Positions 1 to 7,405 of a stretch of 64,000 bases of DNA are shown in pieces. Under the pieces are notes generated by a model. The model was not told the origin of the DNA and did no database searches. It was given only the letters and a program-made list of their open reading frames with translations. The translations under genes and the position numbers were made by a program. Positions within the stretch are counted from its first letter, which is position 1. Each line of letters begins with the position of its first letter. Origin of the DNA: Acidobacteriota bacterium. GTDB lineage: Bacteria > Acidobacteriota > Terriglobia > Bryobacterales > Bryobacteraceae. The stretch is from positions 43,458 through 107,457 of the forward strand of contig JAPKYZ010000089.1 in assembly GCA_026394055.1 (NCBI GenBank), written 5' to 3'.

Positions 1-400
1 CCAGCGGACGCTCCGAGGCGGGAAACCATTCGCCCGCTACTTTGGCGGCCCCCGGCCAGTTGCCGGCTTCACCGGCGCCGAGGACGAAGCGGCAGATGCT
101 CAAGCTGGACGCCGAGCGGGCAAAGGCGTGGGCCATGGCGGCGAGTGACCAGACGATGATGGAGAGCGTGAAGCCGCGCTTGATGCCGAGGCGGTCATAC
201 AAACGGCCGGAAAGGGCTTGGCTTGCGGCGTAGGCGGCGAGGAACCAGGTGGCGATCTGCGCGAACTGTTGGTTCGATAGGCCCAGGTCCTGGACAATGA
301 CGGGCGCCAGCACCGAGACGGTCAGCCGGTCAATGAAGTTGATCAGGGTGGCGAAGAAGACCAGCCCGATGATGTACCAGCGCAGTCCGCGTAAGGTCAT
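1..400 (-). CDS. MFS transporter, hexuronate/ACS-like family (N-terminal part, runs off the window)
   Basis: The reverse strand reads open from ATG at 400 down to base 1 with no stop, giving 133 codons of a truncated gene. The product starts MTLRGLRWYIIGLVFF and shows the first helices of a major facilitator protein: an FIDRLTVSVLAP segment in helix 1, the A-like loop LYDRLGIKRG between helices 2 and 3, and GAGEAGNWPGAAK in helix 4, which is typical of the hexuronate/glucarate (ExuT/GudP, ACS) branch. It is an inner-membrane proton-coupled solute carrier; the sugar acid substrate is inferred from the subfamily only. The rest of the gene lies to the left of the window. Confidence 0.85.
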   Translation of the reverse strand, partial: MTLRGLRWYIIGLVFFATLINFIDRLTVSVLAPVIVQDLGLSNQQFAQIATWFLAAYAASQALSGRLYDRLGIKRGFTLSIIVWSLAAMAHAFARSASSLSICRFVLGAGEAGNWPGAAKVAGEWFPASERPL

Positions 401-498
401 CAGCGCTCAGGCCCGTGGAGAGAGACGATGTGCACCTCATGAGGGATACCACAACCGTCTGGCAACAAGCGGCTCGCAGGCTGCGGAGAGAGGCGGAA

Positions 499-525
499 GA
501 CCGATTGCTGACGCGCGCGGCTCAG
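499..525 (+). repeat. Half copy of dispersed palindromic repeat (family A)
   Basis: This 27-nt block differs at only one position from the left half of the full element at 54236 and at two from that at 59356 (gaccg..tgct.acgcgcgcggctcag). The right half with gagccgcg is absent here, so this looks like a half or decayed element. A weaker look-alike ending in cggctcgcag lies at 453-479. It sits just after the stop of the molybdo-enzyme gene. Confidence 0.6.
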
Positions 526-534
526 AAATCTCTG

Positions 535-1293
535 CTAGAGCCCGGCGTAGTAGTCGTAGCCTTCTTCGGCCCAATAGTCGAGCGGTGGCTGATCGCTGAA
601 GGTGATCGCACCGATCCGCTTGATGTTTTTGATGCCGTACTTTACTGGGATCACGAGGCGCAGCGGTGCGCCATGGGCCAGTTCCAGCGGTTGGCCGTTC
701 TTCTCAAAGCAGAGCATCGTTTGCGGGTGCAGCATGCTGGCCATGTCGACGCCGACGAAGTACTCCTTGTCGGGGGTCTCGAGGCTGACGAAGGCAGCGC
801 GCTCCGCACCGGGGGCGTACATTGACACAAAGTCGCGGAAGCGCACGCCGCCCCAGCGGACAATGGAGCTCCAGCCTTCGATGCACTTGAATTCGGCGGT
901 GTAGTCAAGCTTGTTTAGCTTCTTCAGGTCGGCCAAGGTTAGCTGGGCGGGCGCCGCACCGCGATAAGGGGTGACAGCGAGCCGCCAAGATTCGGGATCC
1001 AGTGGCGCTTCCAGACCAAAGTCACCGTTGGCGCGGATCTGCTGGATGCGCTCCGGCGGAAACTCTGGGGCCAGGTGTTGGTCACCAAAAAGAGCGCCTT
1101 GGGTCAGGCGGGCGTTGGCATCGAGCACGCGGCGCAAGGGCATCGGGACTCCGCCCATTTGCGGTTGGGACCACAGCCACTGCCAACCGCCTACCGCCGC
1201 GGCGGCGCCCACACCCAGTCCGAGAAAGCCACGGCGGGTCCGCTGGGCCAGTTCCTGCTCCGGTGTGGAAAGCGGTGATTTCGGGTTACTCAT
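535..1293 (-). CDS. Molybdopterin-dependent oxidoreductase, MsrP/sulfite oxidase family, Tat-exported
   Basis: A 252-residue protein with a twin-arginine signal (RTRRGFLGLG) about 20 residues from the start, so it should be exported folded with its Mo cofactor. The core is the sulfite-oxidase-type Mo-binding domain; the single cofactor-ligating cysteine is probably C137 in FKCIEGW, followed by a conserved HGAPLRLVIPVKYG stretch. The family includes the methionine sulfoxide reductase MsrP (YedY). I chose ATG 1293 because it overlaps the upstream cytochrome b stop by eight bases (ATGAGTAA), indicating translational coupling; an in-frame start at 1338 would overlap by 53 bases. The redox partner is the upstream b-type cytochrome rather than an obvious MsrQ. 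The true substrate is unknown. Confidence 0.85.
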   Translation of the reverse strand: MSNPKSPLSTPEQELAQRTRRGFLGLGVGAAAAVGGWQWLWSQPQMGGVPMPLRRVLDANARLTQGALFGDQHLAPEFPPERIQQIRANGDFGLEAPLDPESWRLAVTPYRGAAPAQLTLADLKKLNKLDYTAEFKCIEGWSSIVRWGGVRFRDFVSMYAPGAERAAFVSLETPDKEYFVGVDMASMLHPQTMLCFEKNGQPLELAHGAPLRLVIPVKYGIKNIKRIGAITFSDQPPLDYWAEEGYDYYAGL

Positions 1294-1972
1294 GAACGGG
1301 CTCCTTCGCTTCCAGCTTGTTGTCGACCAACTCGACACCGGTGACCATGGATTGAAAATTGCCCCACCCGGCGCGGACCACCTGCGCGATGTGAATCACG
1401 AAGAATCCCAGGTAGCCCAGCGTCAGCGCGAAGTGCTCCAGGCGCGCCCAGGTGTAGCCGCCCAGGCCTTCGGTCAACCACGCCACTTGGATCGGCCGGT
1501 AGATGGCGAGGCCGGTGACGAGGCTACCCAGGCCCATGACGATGATGGCGGAATAGGTGACGCGCTGCGCCGCGTTGTACTTGCCTTGCGGCGGGAGCTG
1601 TTTGCGGAGGCCAAGGTCGTAGAGCATCACCTCCAGCGCGTCGCGGAAGGAATTCTTCTGGGGCACCAGATCTCGCCACTCGCCTGAAATCACGGTGTAG
1701 AGCACGTACATCAAGCCGTTGAAGGCAAACAGCCACATGAACAGAAAGTGGACCGCCATGCCTTCTGAGAGGCGGTGGTCCAGGTTGAAGGTGCGGTAGA
1801 TGGCGTCCGGAAAGAAGTGGAAGGCCACAGGTCCGGCGTTGACTTCGTAGACGTCGTTGGCCCAATAGATGAGCATGCCGCTCCAGATCATGACGAACAG
1901 CACGGGGAAGTTCACCCAATGCGTCCATCGTTTCCCGAAAGAATGCTTTTGCTCCAGCCGCTTGGTGACCAT
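1286..1972 (-). CDS. Cytochrome b561-type membrane protein, electron partner of the molybdo-enzyme
   Basis: A 228-residue integral membrane protein with four or five hydrophobic helices. The first helix carries WTHWVNFPVLFVMIWSG, a pattern of b-type cytochrome subunits of thiosulfate reductase/formate dehydrogenase gamma type. Histidines in HWVN, HFLFMW, LEHFAL and FVIHIAQ are placed in helices as expected for ligands of two b hemes. It is inferred to move electrons between the quinone pool and the periplasmic molybdo-enzyme encoded directly downstream, whose start overlaps this stop. A good Shine-Dalgarno AGGAG lies five bases before ATG 1972. Confidence 0.85.
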   Translation of the reverse strand: MVTKRLEQKHSFGKRWTHWVNFPVLFVMIWSGMLIYWANDVYEVNAGPVAFHFFPDAIYRTFNLDHRLSEGMAVHFLFMWLFAFNGLMYVLYTVISGEWRDLVPQKNSFRDALEVMLYDLGLRKQLPPQGKYNAAQRVTYSAIIVMGLGSLVTGLAIYRPIQVAWLTEGLGGYTWARLEHFALTLGYLGFFVIHIAQVVRAGWGNFQSMVTGVELVDNKLEAKEPVHE

Positions 1973-2179
1973 GTGCTCCTTATCAGACGCTGGCCCACGA
2001 GTTGAGCCTTGACGCCGGTGAGAGAATGCCCGTAATGGGGGCGCCTATTCCCGCTTTCGGGTGTTTTTGTGAAATTGGGCGCCACAGGTGGTTTTGGGGG
2101 CGGCGGGTGCACGCGGAGGGCCGTCCGCTCGTCATACAGTAGAGGATTGGTGCCCATTGCAGAGGCCCTGAGGAGAGAT

Positions 2180-2650
2180 ATGCTTAATCGTCAACGCCGC
2201 CGCGCACGCGGTTTCAGCCTGGTGGAACTGCTGATCGTGATCGCGATCATTTTGATTATCGCGGCCATTGCCGTGCCGAAACTCAACCGCGCCCGGATGC
2301 AGGCCCAGGAGATGGCCGCTATCCGGCACATTGTTGCCATTCACCAGTCGCAGACGCAGTACTATTCGCAGTTCGGGAAGTTTGCGATCGCCTTGACCGA
2401 ACTCGGCCCGCCCGCTTCCGGCAGCCCCGGCCCGTCGGGGGCGGATCTCATTCCCAATGATCTGGCGAGTGGCGAAAAGCAGGGGTACAAGCTCACGCTG
2501 TCGGGCGGCCCCGGTGGCTATACGATCAATGCGAACCCGGTGGCCTTCAACTCGACCGGCACACGGACCTTCTTTAGCGACCAGACGCTGGTGATCCGGC
2601 AGAACTATGGCGCGGAGCCGGCTACGGCCTCGAGTCCTGAGATCAAGTAG
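2180..2650 (+). CDS. Type IV pilin-like / GspG-like protein with prepilin leader
   Basis: A 156-residue protein with a basic leader (MLNRQRRRARG), prepilin cleavage site before FSLVE, the conserved glutamate at mature position 5 and a long hydrophobic N-terminal helix. These define a class III signal processed by PilD-type peptidase and assembled in the inner membrane into a pilus or pseudopilus. ATG 2180 is preferred over earlier in-frame starts because aggagag stands directly upstream (2171-2177) and it places the leader correctly. The C-terminal globular part has no cysteines and is Gly/Pro-rich. No other pilus or type II secretion genes are nearby, so whether it is a major pilin, minor pilin or pseudopilin is open. 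Confidence 0.85.
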   Translation: MLNRQRRRARGFSLVELLIVIAIILIIAAIAVPKLNRARMQAQEMAAIRHIVAIHQSQTQYYSQFGKFAIALTELGPPASGSPGPSGADLIPNDLASGEKQGYKLTLSGGPGGYTINANPVAFNSTGTRTFFSDQTLVIRQNYGAEPATASSPEIK

Positions 2651-2676
2651 CCTGGCTACGGCAGGGCTGGTGTGCG

Positions 2677-2691
2677 TATAATGGCGCGATG
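2677..2691 (+). promoter_or_regulatory. -10 box TATAAT six bases before the EthD start codon
   Basis: TATAAT at 2677-2682 is followed by six bases and then ATG 2689. Transcription starting 6-7 bases after the -10 box would begin at or next to the A of ATG, giving a leaderless mRNA. No convincing -35 box is visible. Confidence 0.5.
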
Positions 2692-2994
2692 ATTCGCGTT
2701 ACGGTCCTTTATTCGGTGAGCTCCCGGTTTGACTGGGACTATTACCTCTCGACCCACACCCCAATGGTGGAACGGCTGGGCCAGCCGCTGGGCATGATCT
2801 CGTTGACCATCGACCGGTGCGTCTCCGGGCTGGGCGGCTCCCCTTCCCCCTACGCCTGCATCGCGCAACTCAAGTTCCGTGATGAGGCGGCGCTTCAGGC
2901 CGTGTTGAGCCAGCATGGCGGCGAGATCCTGGCCGACATTCCGAACTTCACCGACGCCTCCACCAGCATGGTGGTGGGAGCGGTGGCGCATTAG
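2689..2994 (+). CDS. EthD family protein (dimeric alpha/beta barrel)
   Basis: A 101-residue soluble protein with the EthD pattern: a beta strand (VTVLYSVS), then DWDYYLSTHTPMVERLG, where the Tyr-x-x-x-His-x-Pro segment is the family hallmark, and a C-terminal ADIPNFTD segment before the last strand. EthD proteins belong to the ferredoxin-like dimeric alpha/beta barrel superfamily and were first noted in ethyl tert-butyl ether degradation clusters, but most, as here, are stand-alone with unknown substrate. There is no signal peptide. A TATAAT box stands six bases upstream of the start and no Shine-Dalgarno is present, suggesting leaderless translation. Confidence 0.85.
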   Translation: MIRVTVLYSVSSRFDWDYYLSTHTPMVERLGQPLGMISLTIDRCVSGLGGSPSPYACIAQLKFRDEAALQAVLSQHGGEILADIPNFTDASTSMVVGAVAH

Positions 2995-3035
2995 CGGGCA
3001 GTCCTGCCATCGCCTGGGGCCGCTAAGCTGAAGGT

Positions 3036-3602
3036 ATGGAATCCGGCACTACGCCGCAAATGCTCAACCGGCGGCACGTGATGTTGGGCGCCGTTGGGCT
3101 GTTGGGTGCTTGTCAGCCGCGCTACAAGCTGGTGGAGGAAGGGGCTCCTGCTGCGAAGCCGGTGGCCGAGTCGCACGCGCCGTCGTCGCTGCCAGAGGAG
3201 ACGCCCGGTGAACCTCGCAAAGAAGAGCCCTCCATCTACCGGCCCGTCGAATGGGGCGTGCTCCGTGAGCTGAACACGCGCTCGGGCGATCTGTCCGCGT
3301 CGCTAAAGAAGTTGGAGGGCGGCGCGATCCGGTTGACCGGCTACATGGTGCCGTTCGCCGACGAGAATGAGACGGCGGACGAGTTTCTGCTGGTGCCGGA
3401 AGCGGGCATGTGCGTGCACACGCCGCCGCCGCCGGCCAATCAGATTGTGTTTGTGCAGATGACGTCCGGGGCCGCTCGGGTGACCTTTGCCAAGCCGGTG
3501 GAGGTATCGGGCATTTTGTCGATCGTGCAGTCGGACTCGCCTTATGGCAAGGTCGGTTTTAAGATTGAGGCGGCGCAGGCGAAGGAAGATACGACGCCGT
3601 AG
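3036..3602 (+). CDS. DUF3299 family lipoprotein
   Basis: A 188-residue protein with a short basic N-terminus, a hydrophobic stretch and a lipobox LLGAC, so a lipid-anchored exported protein is likely. The C-terminal half matches DUF3299: an oligosaccharide-binding-like fold with LTGYMVPF followed by CVHTPPPPANQIVFV, a nearly invariant family motif. The region between (residues ~28-65) is a Pro/Glu-rich linker. In-frame ATGs at 3036 and 3060 are possible; 3060 gives the more usual short signal peptide, but gaaggt precedes 3036. Function of the family is not established; some members sit near ABC exporters, but not here. Confidence 0.8.
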   Translation: MESGTTPQMLNRRHVMLGAVGLLGACQPRYKLVEEGAPAAKPVAESHAPSSLPEETPGEPRKEEPSIYRPVEWGVLRELNTRSGDLSASLKKLEGGAIRLTGYMVPFADENETADEFLLVPEAGMCVHTPPPPANQIVFVQMTSGAARVTFAKPVEVSGILSIVQSDSPYGKVGFKIEAAQAKEDTTP

Positions 3603-3636
3603 CGGGCGTTGGCGTTGGGCGTGGGTTGGGCAGTGA

Positions 3637-3670
3637 CTCACGCATGAAAAGAGCCCCAAGCTCACGCATG
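3637..3670. repeat. Short direct repeat ctcacgcatg x2 between convergent genes
   Basis: The ten bases ctcacgcatg occur at 3637-3646 and again at 3661-3670. The second copy forms part of a small stem (agccc...gggct) downstream of the DUF3299 gene and the convergent lysA. It may be a weak terminator or chance. Confidence 0.3.
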
Positions 3671-3682
3671 GGCTGGAAATCG

Positions 3683-4924
3683 CTATTCGCCGCGGACGAG
3701 GTCTTCGAACTTTTCGCGCTGGCGGACAATGCGCCAGCGGGAGTCTTCCACCAACACTTCCGCGACGCGGGGGCGGGAGTTGTAGTTGGACGACATCACG
3801 AAGCCGTAGGCGCCGGCGCTCATGATCGCTACTAGTTCACCCGATTCCACCTCCGGCAGCGTGCGGTTCTTGGCGAGAAAATCGCCAGTCTCACAGACCG
3901 GGCCCACGACATCGGCGGTGATCTGCCCGCGCGAGGATTGCACGACGGGCAGGATCTCGTGGTGCGCTTGATAGAGCGCCGGGCGCAGCAGGTCGTTCAT
4001 CGCCGCGTCGATCACCACAAACTCCTTCGCCGAATTCTTCTTGCGATGGATCACGCGGGACAGCAGCACGCCGCATTCGCCTACCAGGCTGCGGCCGGGC
4101 TCGATCATGATGGTCAGCCCGAGCTCTTCGACGCGGCGCTTCATCTCTTCGATAAAGGCGGGGATCAGCGGCGTCGAGTGGCCGGGCTGATAGGCGATGC
4201 CGAGTCCGCCGCCGAGGTCGAGGTTCCGGATGGCGAGACCGCGCTGTTGCAGGCGGCCGGCCAAGGCCACCATGCGGTCCACTGCTTCCATCACTGGTGC
4301 GGGATCCAGAATCTGTGAGCCGATGTGGCAGCTGACACTCTCCGGCGCCAACCCGGGCAGCGACTGGGCGTATTCGTAGACCCGCTCCGCTTCACTGATG
4401 TCGACGCCAAACTTGTTGTCTTTGAGCCCGGTGGAGATGTAGGGATGCGTGGCGGCGTCGACGTCCGGGTTGACGCGGAGAGCGATGCGGGCGCGGAGGC
4501 CGCGCTTTAAGGCGAGTTCGTTGATCAGGTCGAGCTCGGCTTCTGATTCGCAATTGAAGCTGTGGATGCGGCAGTTGAGCGCGTACTCGATCTCATCGGA
4601 GGTCTTGCCAACGCCGGAGAACACGATCTTCGACGGCGTGCCGCCTGCTTGCAAGACGCGGAACAGTTCGCCGCCGGAGACGATGTCAAAGCCCGCCCCG
4701 GCATGCGCCAGCAGCCGCAGCAGTGATAGGTTCGAGTTCGCCTTAACGGCGTAACAGACCATGTGCGGCAGGCGGCCAAAGGCCTCATCGTAGGCCTGGT
4801 AACGGTTCAGGACGCCACGCGCGGAATAAACATAACAGGGCGTACCACACGCCGCCGCGATCTCTTCGAGCGATACTTGATCACAAAACAGCTTTCCATC
4901 GGAGTATGAAAATGGTTGCTTCAC
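3683..4924 (-). CDS. lysA: Diaminopimelate decarboxylase
   Basis: A 413-residue fold-type III PLP enzyme that decarboxylates meso-diaminopimelate to L-lysine, the last step of lysine synthesis. The PLP Schiff-base lysine is K61 in YAVKANSN; SGGELFR, the histidine in SCHIGSQ, the glycine-rich LGGGLGI and EPGRSLV are phosphate-binding landmarks; GPVCETGDFL supplies the cysteine that acts across the dimer interface. Length is usual. The start is GTG 4924, 23 bases after the phosphatase stop, so it is the third gene of a deoC-phosphatase-lysA operon. There is no sign of a lysine riboswitch. Confidence 0.95.
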   Translation of the reverse strand: MKQPFSYSDGKLFCDQVSLEEIAAACGTPCYVYSARGVLNRYQAYDEAFGRLPHMVCYAVKANSNLSLLRLLAHAGAGFDIVSGGELFRVLQAGGTPSKIVFSGVGKTSDEIEYALNCRIHSFNCESEAELDLINELALKRGLRARIALRVNPDVDAATHPYISTGLKDNKFGVDISEAERVYEYAQSLPGLAPESVSCHIGSQILDPAPVMEAVDRMVALAGRLQQRGLAIRNLDLGGGLGIAYQPGHSTPLIPAFIEEMKRRVEELGLTIMIEPGRSLVGECGVLLSRVIHRKKNSAKEFVVIDAAMNDLLRPALYQAHHEILPVVQSSRGQITADVVGPVCETGDFLAKNRTLPEVESGELVAIMSAGAYGFVMSSNYNSRPRVAEVLVEDSRWRIVRQREKFEDLVRGE

Positions 4925-4947
4925 GTCTGTCTGGGGCCTTTAGCTAG

Positions 4948-6714
4948 CTAAATCACTTTCATCACAATTAATGTCTGGTCGTCGGCTAGGCCGACGGGGC
5001 CGCGATACTCATCGAGTTCGGCGAAAAGTGCGTCCGCGACGGCGCGGGCGGGTTGATCCGCCTGCGTCAACAGCAGCCGGTTGAGGGCGACATCGCCAAA
5101 CTGGTCACCTTCCGGGTTGGTCTGATCCTGGAACCCGTCGGAATAGAGCACCACGACATCATGGGGTTCAAGGGTGATCTTGATCTCGTCATAGTCGCGT
5201 TCATCCAGCAATCCCAGCGGGACGCCTTCCACCTGCGGCTGGATCAGCTGCTGGCCGCGCACGATGATGGGCGGGATGGCGCCGGCGTTGGCGATGGTCA
5301 TCTCACGCTTGCTTTGATCCCACAGAATGCCCAGCAGGGTGACGTACTGCGCGTGGACGCGGCGCTCCACCAGCACTTCATTCAGCACCCGCAGCAGAGC
5401 CGCTGGTCCACGGCGCCGGGGACCCATGGAGCGGAGCATGCCGCTGACCAGCGCACCGTAGATGGCCGCCGCCGCGCCCTTGCCGCTGGAGTCACCAAAG
5501 GCGATCAAGGCGTAGTCGTAACCGTGCTCAAAAAAGTCGTAGATGTCGCCCGAGACTTCGCGCGCGGGCCGGGCGCCGATGGCGATCTCGAGGCCTTGGA
5601 TCTGGGGCGCCTCGCGCGGCATCAGCACGTGCTGCAACCGGCGCGCGGCCGCCAGATCGCCTTCCATTTCGGTCTTGCGAGTCTCCACTTCTTCGTAGAG
5701 GCGCGCGTTCTCGATGGCGGTGGCCACCTGCGGAGCCAGCAGCGTGAGCGTGCGCACGTGGTCTTCGGTGAAGAAGCCGATGCGCGCGCTTTCGACGTCG
5801 ATCACGCCGATCACGCGGTCCTTGACGATCAGCGGCACGGCCACTTCGCTCAAGATGTCGGGATGGGCCGGAATGTAGCGCGGGTCATGGCTGGTATCGC
5901 GGACCAGCACGGGCTCGCGGAAGGCGGCGGCGTGGCCGGTGATGCCATGGCCCAGCGGAATGTTGTCCACCTCCACACGCTCGTCATAGCGCTGGCTGAA
6001 ACGGTGGCGCAGATACTCGCCTTCGATGAGCAGGATGCTGAAGGCGTCGAAGTCAAATAGTGACCGTACGGCCCGCGCAATGCGGTCCAGCAGCTCATCG
6101 AGATCAAGAATCGAACTGAACTCCCGTGCCATCTCGGAGAGTGCCCGCAGGGTGCGGTGGTTACGTTCCAGTCGCCGGTACAGGCGCGCGTTATCGATCA
6201 CCGACCCGATGCGCATGGCGATCAGGGTGAGCAGCGCTTCATCCTCGCGCGTGAACGCCGCCAGCGCCGTGGCCTGGATGTCGATGACGCCCACCAGACG
6301 CCCGCGGACCAGGATGGGCACGGCCAGTTCGCTGCGCACGGCATCGAGCGCGCTCAAGTAGCGCGGGTCACGGCGGACATCGTCCAACCGCACCGGCTTG
6401 CGCGTCATCGCCGCCTGGCCCACCAGGCCTTCGCCCAGCCGGACTTCCAGATGACGCACCAGCTCCTCACGATGCCCGATCGAGTGGCGGATGCGCAGGG
6501 TCTTGCGCCGTTCGCTGTAGAGCAGGATGGCCAGCAGCTCCGATGGAATGGCGCGCACCACCAGCGTGCCGACGCTTTCGAGCAGCTGATCGAGGTTGAG
6601 CGTCTCCGACGCCAGCCCCACCACTTCCAGCAAGAAGTCGAGCAGTTCCTCGCGCTGCTGGAAACGGGCCGGTGGTGCGGCGCCCGAGGCGGGCGAACTG
6701 CGTTGCCGACTCAT
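4948..6714 (-). CDS. GAF-GAF-PP2C serine phosphatase (RsbU/SpoIIE type)
   Basis: A 588-residue cytoplasmic protein with two tandem GAF sensor domains (about residues 25-170 and 190-345), a short helical linker, and a C-terminal SpoIIE-type PP2C phosphatase (about 375-588). In the phosphatase, the acidic metal-binding positions are seen in [30 protein letters not shown] and [16 protein letters not shown] is also typical. Such enzymes dephosphorylate STAS-domain anti-anti-sigma proteins in partner-switching pathways; no RsbV or RsbW homologue lies in the window. Its ATG overlaps the deoC stop as ATGA, and lysA follows after 23 bases. The ligand of the GAF domains is unknown. Confidence 0.9.
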   Translation of the reverse strand: MSRQRSSPASGAAPPARFQQREELLDFLLEVVGLASETLNLDQLLESVGTLVVRAIPSELLAILLYSERRKTLRIRHSIGHREELVRHLEVRLGEGLVGQAAMTRKPVRLDDVRRDPRYLSALDAVRSELAVPILVRGRLVGVIDIQATALAAFTREDEALLTLIAMRIGSVIDNARLYRRLERNHRTLRALSEMAREFSSILDLDELLDRIARAVRSLFDFDAFSILLIEGEYLRHRFSQRYDERVEVDNIPLGHGITGHAAAFREPVLVRDTSHDPRYIPAHPDILSEVAVPLIVKDRVIGVIDVESARIGFFTEDHVRTLTLLAPQVATAIENARLYEEVETRKTEMEGDLAAARRLQHVLMPREAPQIQGLEIAIGARPAREVSGDIYDFFEHGYDYALIAFGDSSGKGAAAAIYGALVSGMLRSMGPRRRGPAALLRVLNEVLVERRVHAQYVTLLGILWDQSKREMTIANAGAIPPIIVRGQQLIQPQVEGVPLGLLDERDYDEIKITLEPHDVVVLYSDGFQDQTNPEGDQFGDVALNRLLLTQADQPARAVADALFAELDEYRGPVGLADDQTLIVMKVI

Positions 6715-7370
6715 AAGCCGGCGGCCAGTTCCCGCATGATGTCGACACCGGAGGAGGCGCCAATCCGGTTGGCTCCCGCGGCCACCATCCGGCGCAAGTC
6801 GGCCAACGTGCGGATGCCGCCGGAGGCCTTGACGCCAATGTTGGGGCCGACGATGGAACGCATCAGGGCGACGTCTTCCGCCGTGGCTCCATGGGCGGCA
6901 AAGCCGGTGGAGGTCTTCACAAAATCGGCCCCGGCGCGCACCGACAGTTCGCAGGCCACCCGCTTTTGATCGTCGGTGAGCAGCGCCGTCTCGATGATCA
7001 CCTTCAGCAAGGCGTTCGAGCGGTGGCAGGTGTGGGCCAGTTGAGCGATCTCTTCCAGCACCGTGGCCGTGTCTCCCTGGCGGAGGGCGCCCACGTTGAT
7101 CACCATGTCGATCTCGGTGGCGCCGTGGCGCAGCGCTTCGTCCGCTTCCGCATTCTTGATGTGCGGCGTCGTGGCGCCCAACGGAAACCCGGCCACGGTG
7201 CAGACCTTGACGGACGATCCGGAGAGTTCATTCACCGCCAGACCGACCCAGTACGGATTGATGCAAACGCTAAAGAACCCGTATTCACGGGCCTCGGCGC
7301 ACAACCGCAAGACATCTGTGTGCGTCGCGACGGGCTTCAAAATAGTGTGGTCAATTAGGGATGGAATCAT
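6711..7370 (-). CDS. deoC: Deoxyribose-phosphate aldolase
   Basis: A 219-residue TIM-barrel class I aldolase that cleaves 2-deoxyribose 5-phosphate to glyceraldehyde 3-phosphate and acetaldehyde during deoxynucleoside salvage. Visible active-site residues are D88 in EIDMVINVG, the Schiff-base lysine K152 in DFVKTSTGF, and K181 in GVKASGGIR. Length is normal. It is the first gene of a minus-strand operon; its stop overlaps the phosphatase start by four bases. It starts 35 bases from the divergent Ni/Co efflux gene, so the two share a promoter region. Confidence 0.95.
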   Translation of the reverse strand: MIPSLIDHTILKPVATHTDVLRLCAEAREYGFFSVCINPYWVGLAVNELSGSSVKVCTVAGFPLGATTPHIKNAEADEALRHGATEIDMVINVGALRQGDTATVLEEIAQLAHTCHRSNALLKVIIETALLTDDQKRVACELSVRAGADFVKTSTGFAAHGATAEDVALMRSIVGPNIGVKASGGIRTLADLRRMVAAGANRIGASSGVDIMRELAAGL

Positions 7371-7405
7371 GAAGCGAATTGCCAGCCAGGAGATACTAAA
7401 TTAGC

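Noticed and set aside
2180..2650. Pilin as a possible conductive e-pilin for the electron-transfer system
   Set aside because: It is 156 residues, far longer than the ~60-residue conductive pilins, and lies over 30 kb from the cytochrome operon.
5053..6060. 335-codon plus-strand frame antisense to the GAF-GAF-PP2C gene
   Set aside because: Shadow frame over a well-defined phosphatase.
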